From positions 2,846,195-2,910,194 of the forward strand of contig KV748180.1 in the NCBI GenBank assembly GCA_001692895.1: 64,000 bases of DNA. Direction: 5' to 3'. The stretch's first letter is position 1; every line of letters starts with the position of its first letter. Under the pieces are notes generated by a model. That model did not search any database and was not told the DNA's origin. It saw only the letters and a program-made list of their open reading frames with translations. A program made the translations under genes and the position numbers. This DNA is from Cenococcum geophilum 1.58. Lineage: Eukaryota; Ascomycota; Dothideomycetes; Gloniales; Gloniaceae. Below, one piece after another: positions 59,211 through 64,000 of the stretch.

Positions 59211-62200
59211 CTATCTCCCTCCTTTTTATCTTCGTCCTTAAAGATACCTAGCATCTCTAAGTTATTTACTAGAGGTATAATGTTTATCTAATTAATTTGG
59301 TTAATATCGTTGCTTATAATACCTAAAGTACCTTCTTTTTCTTTAACCCTTTGTTATACGCGTACAGTTTCTTCTATACTATCGCTTAGTGAAGTAATAC
59401 TATCTCTATACTCTTATTACGCGAAAGAGGGGTTAGTCTATATTACGTTAGTAAGTCCTTTATCTTAATAACCTTCTTTTTATTTAGAGTGCACTAAAGC
59501 AAATATTTAATTATCTTGTAATATTCGCTTAATTTCTAACGCTAAGTATACGCGTCCTATAACTCTTAATAGTCTTTAAGTTCCCTAAGTAATTTATTAT
59601 AGGGTCTCGTGTTTAATTTACTGCTATAAAGCTTAATAATAAACTATCCGTTGCCTTAGCGGAACTTTATTATTTACGTAATGCTAAGAAAGAGGCGGCT
59701 AATGCTTAATAACGGGTTCTTAATTCTCGTCTTGCTGCGTCCACTTAGTTAATTTATCTTAAGAGAGTTTATAAGAAGGTTTATTTTAAGGAGTAGAAAC
59801 TTATAGAATAAGGTTTATAGGAACTTAGTAATAAAAGAACAGATTCTCTTCTAACAGAGAAGAAAACAACTCTAAGTAATTCGGCAGTCGCTCTTCTTAG
59901 GTCCCCCTTAGGTGACTTATTCTTTAGCAATTCTTTATTAATATTACCTAACCTTTTCTCTTCTAATACTCCTGTACCTTTCCTATAGCGTTCTTTAGGT
60001 TCTCTAGTAGCTCCTAGGTAGTCTTGTTATAGCCTATCTACTTTACTTCGTACTATATTTTATCGTCTACGTCCTTATAGCTAATAATCTTTAAAACTTA
60101 CTATTTGTCTTCCTCTTATCCTCTATATATATCTGCTTTATAAACCAGTGGCTTAATATTCCTATATACTAGCTCTAGTATTACAATATACTATATAGGG
60201 TAGATCTTTATCCTAGCTAATAGGTTTAACTTAAATATAACTAATAAAATTTTCTATATAATTTTAAAAGGTCCTAGTCTAACGTAGTCTAACTTCTTAC
60301 TTAGTCGTTAACTCTTAAAATTTTTGTATAATAGCTATACTTTATCTCCCTCCTTAAGATCTAGTCCCTTAGATCTCTTAGTATTATAATACCTTTTTAT
60401 CTTTTGCTATACTACCTTAGCTGTTTCCGTAAGGTTTGCATAAAGATTTATTAAACTCTCTATTCTTTACTTAGCTATATTACTTATCTTCTTTACTTAA
60501 CGTAGCAATAATAAGGTCCTTAGCTTATATCTATAATTCGCCTTAAATAGTAACGTGCCTATTCCTTCTTATAGTGTTGCATTGTATATAAACTATATAA
60601 CTAGTAATAGCGATACCTAATTATTTTATATATAATTAATATAATGCCTTAGATACTGCTCTAGTATCTAGTTTAATTTTTCCGTGTAACCATTTATCTA
60701 TAAATAATATACGGTAAAAGTTACTGCTTAAACTCCTTACTCTGCTAAGAATACTTTCTAAAATGCTGCTATAAATCTTAGATCCCTATCTAATATAATC
60801 TTATTTAGTGCTCTATATCTTATAAATACTTCTTTAATATAGATTCTAGCGATATCTTTTACTAATATTTCTTTTATATATGCTATAAAGTATCCCCACT
60901 TTATAAGCTTATCTACTATTACTAAAATCGCGTTATAATTTTATCCGGTAATAGGATCTCTTAACTTTAGTAACTTAATAATAAAGTCCCATAATATAAC
61001 TTCCTATAGTCTCCCTAGTATTTTAATAGGTTATAGCCCTTCGTATAGCTTATACCTTGTTAGTTTATTCCTTTAGTAATCTAGATATTCTTTTATAACT
61101 TATCTAGCTAGTCCCTAGATTCTATTAATAATATACTCCTCTTAGAGTCTTAACACTAAGCCTATATCTCCGTTATGTCCTTAAGTTAGTCCCTTATAAA
61201 ATGACTTAATAAACTCCTTTATAATAGTTCTTAGTACGTATATTGCTTTTTAATTCTTATACTACTCTAAGTCTAGATCCTCTACCTATACATTTTAGAT
61301 CTTTTATATCTAATTACTCTCTAGTAAATTATAGATCTTTTCTTCTTATATTGCTGTAATTTTTAGATAATTATATCTAATTAATCCGTCTATATCTTTT
61401 CGCAATAAAGCCCCTAATGGCTTTTTATTATTCTATAGTTTAGTCTTTCTACTTAGAGCATCTGCTCGTGCATTTTCCGTACCCTTAGTATACTAAATCT
61501 TAAAATAGTATTCTATAAGCATCTCTACCTATCTAACCTATCTCTAATTAAGTTCTTTTATTATTAGGAACCCCGTTAGGTTTTTATAATCCATTTTAAT
61601 TATAAATGGTTTTTCTATACCTTATAAGAATAATTTCTATTTCTTTAATACTATAACTATACCTAATAACTCCTTATTATAGATATTATAGTTTAGTTCT
61701 AGTAGTGTTATTTTTTAACTATAGTATGCCACTAGGTGCTATCCATTTTTATATTTTTATAAAAAGCACGCTCCTAGTATATAGTCTAATATATCCGTTT
61801 TAACTACTGTCTCTAACTATAGTTAATAGATTTTAAGAACTAGCTCCTAGGTAAATAACTATTTAATCCTTTTAAATAGTTCCTTTTATTCCTCCCCCTA
61901 TACCTATAGTTCTTCTTTCTTTATTAATCTTATAAGTGGCTTAATATCCTTTAACCATTAAGCTATAAACCTTCTATAGTAGTTACAGAACCCTAGAAAT
62001 AACCTTAACTATATTACGTTTTCTAGTTCTTACTAATTTACTATAGCCTTAATCTTCTTTAGATCTATACTAAGTTAGCCTAGTTTAATAATAAATCTAA
62101 CAAAATCTGTTTTCCTGGTAAAGAATTTGCATTTCTTAATTACTACTAGCATCTATTCTTCNTATAGTCNCTTTAANACCCATTTAANGTGTTCTCTATA

Positions 62201-64000
62201 TTCTTCCTTATTTATTAAGTAGATAATAATATTATTAAAATATACCATAACAAATTCATCCAAGTATTCTTTTAATATATTGTTAATACGCTTCTAAAAC
62301 GTTACTAGTGCGTTTATAAGCCTAAATTATATAACTAGTGGTTTATATAGTCCTTCTTTTAACCTAAAGGCTGCCTTCTATTTATCGCCTTCCTTAATTC
62401 TAATCTAATAGTATACCTATCTTAGATTTATCTTTATAAAGATTTGCGCATTACTAATCCTATTTTAGATTTTGCTAATTAAGGGTAAAGAATACCTATC
62501 CTTCCTAGTGATGTTGTTTAACTATCTATAGTTAATATATAGCCTAAGTTTTCCATTCTTCTTTAGTACGAATAGTACTAGATATCCCGCTAATAACTAC
62601 AATAGTCTAATATATCCCTTTTAAAGATTTTTCTAAATAAACTCCTTAAGTGCCTATAACTCCTTTTCTATTAACTTATAGGTCAGGTAGAACCTTAGAC
62701 TTATTTCTAGTTCTAATTTTATCTTATAGTCCTATACTATATATTCTAATAGCTTTTCACTTTCTAGTGACTATAACTTTTTGCCATATTTATAGTATTT
62801 CTTTAGTATATAACTTAATCCTTAATTGGTCTCCTTATATATCGCTCTAACTTAGTACTATACTAACTTAGTTTGTTATTATATATCTCTAATATTGACT
62901 TAACCTATAACCTAATTAATCTTTAGATTATATTTCTATAACTAAGGCATTCCTAATACTGCCTTATTATTCCCTAATAGTAATATATTAAAAGACATCT
63001 TAACTTATCTCCCTTTAATGGTTATCTAAATTAGTTCTATTTTAAGATTAATAATACCTCCTCCGTAGGCTATTAGATCTCCTAAAATCGTTACTAATAA
63101 ATAAGGGTGCTCTTTTTGCCTATATAGTAGCCCTATCCTTTTAACTACTGCTAGTAAAATATAGTTTCTTATTGCTTTACTGTCTACTAATGCTTTAAAC
63201 TGTTAATCTTACCATTTAACTCTTAGATTTAGGTGTTGTCCTTAAATTCCTTTAAGGGTTTAAGGCTCTACTATTGGCTCCCTCTAGTCCTATAGGCCTC
63301 TACTTTTCCTAACTATTAGCTGCTTAATCCTATTACACTTAGCTTATTCTTTAGCCAATACTTAATTTGCTTTTTATCTTTAATATACTATAGATAGGTA
63401 TTTTCTAGATATTCCTACTATTGTTATTTATCTAAGCATTCTTCTATAAGGAATCTTCCTAGTTAAAGTATTAAACCTCCTTCCTTTTAGACTTCTGCTA
63501 GATACCATCCGTGCATATATTTGGCATTTTTGTACTATTGTTTATTTATTATCCAGTATATCCTTATAAGGTATTTCCAATTCTTTTCCTTCGGATTCTT
63601 GTGTATTTTGTATATATTATCTACGCATATAATCTATAATAGCGTATAGTATGCCGGGTGCTTTAGGTTAACTTTTAACTCGTCTCTATCCTTAAGTTTA
63701 AACCTCTATCGCACTAATCTAAACGTTACGACTTTATTTATAGGTATTAAGACGCGTCTCTTACTTCTTTAGTCCTCTAATTGTTCCTCTAGATCCTTTA
63801 ATATTATAATTAAGGCTCCCTTAATATAATTTATTGCTTTTTCCGTAATTAGGTAGTTTTAGATAACTTTTTTGTCTAACTATATATAGAAATCTTCCTA
63901 TTTATTATTATGTCGTTGTCTATACCACTTTTAGTATAGCTATTAGAGTATATATAGTCTATCCATAAGGAAGTATCTTCTTATTACTATATTATAATAG
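59211..64000 (-). pseudogene. Ty3/gypsy element F, pol relic, runs off the window
   Basis: Colinear with C from 24828 to about 29780 over its full visible length, minus strand. Reverse transcriptase near 62500-62230: the same KIDLR-type block and a YF.NIIIYL form of the YLDD box. Upstream protease and the end of Gag lie toward 64000; the 5' LTR is outside the window. It lacks the solo LTR found in C, giving the empty site near 61890. N positions at 62162, 62170, 62177 and 62188. The short open frame at 62650-62850 is on the opposite strand and has no support. Confidence 0.85.

Overview
The window looks like part of a filamentous ascomycete (Pezizomycotina) chromosome: a long, AT-rich, transposon-filled block with one small island of intact genes. 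Evidence for the lineage: short GT-AG introns with CTAAC-like branch sites, fungal-type protein families, and transposons full of stop codons (TAA/TAG from CAA, CAG and TGG) that are explained by C-to-T and G-to-A changes. This is the pattern of repeat-induced point mutation (RIP). I cannot name the species.

Layout. 1-9.8 kb: a TA-flanked MITE (230-477), an LTR-like fragment (487-713), a decayed Copia-type remnant with four 250-bp tandem repeats (about 1.65-3.7 kb), a complete but dead Helitron Rep-helicase gene on the minus strand (about 4.0-8.6 kb) and half of a Tc1/mariner transposase (9.2-9.8 kb). 9.8-13.4 kb: the gene island, with a secreted type-B carboxylesterase (plus strand, 3 exons, 559 aa) convergent with phosphoribosylglycinamide formyltransferase of purine synthesis (ADE8-type, minus strand, 2 exons, 233 aa). 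13.4-18.9 kb: a Tad-like LINE on the minus strand, whose 3' end lies about 0.3 kb upstream of the ADE8-type start codon.

19.4-64 kb is a nest of retrotransposons. A Ty3/gypsy gag relic (H) is split by Ty3 element C (20477-36311). C itself holds a gag-only LTR element I (20528-24451, TSD CTAGG), a 127-bp solo LTR (27520-27646, TSD TCCTT), a LINE (30811-34350) and a 385-bp MITE (35767-36151). A same-family plus-strand copy A (from 37066) holds a full-length Copia element J (39365-45341, TSD AGCTT) and a 1.1-kb insertion (46809-47893), and is then cut by a further copy B (48121 to about 54.26 kb) that carries an 854-bp retroposon with a 15-bp TSD (48738-49591). A different Ty3 family, G, follows (to 58790) with a 243-bp solo LTR (57600-57842). 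A fourth copy of the first family, F, starts at 58791 and runs out of the window.

Only the two island genes look functional. All other coding regions are relics whose identity I read through stop codons. I see no rRNA, convincing tRNA, CRISPR array or gene cluster. The most notable points are the Helitron relaxase motif changed from His-x-His to Tyr-x-Tyr, the pol-deleted derivative I of family G, short insertions that keep CpA/CpG-rich sequence amid RIP-degraded DNA, and an essential-pathway gene lying against this repeat block.
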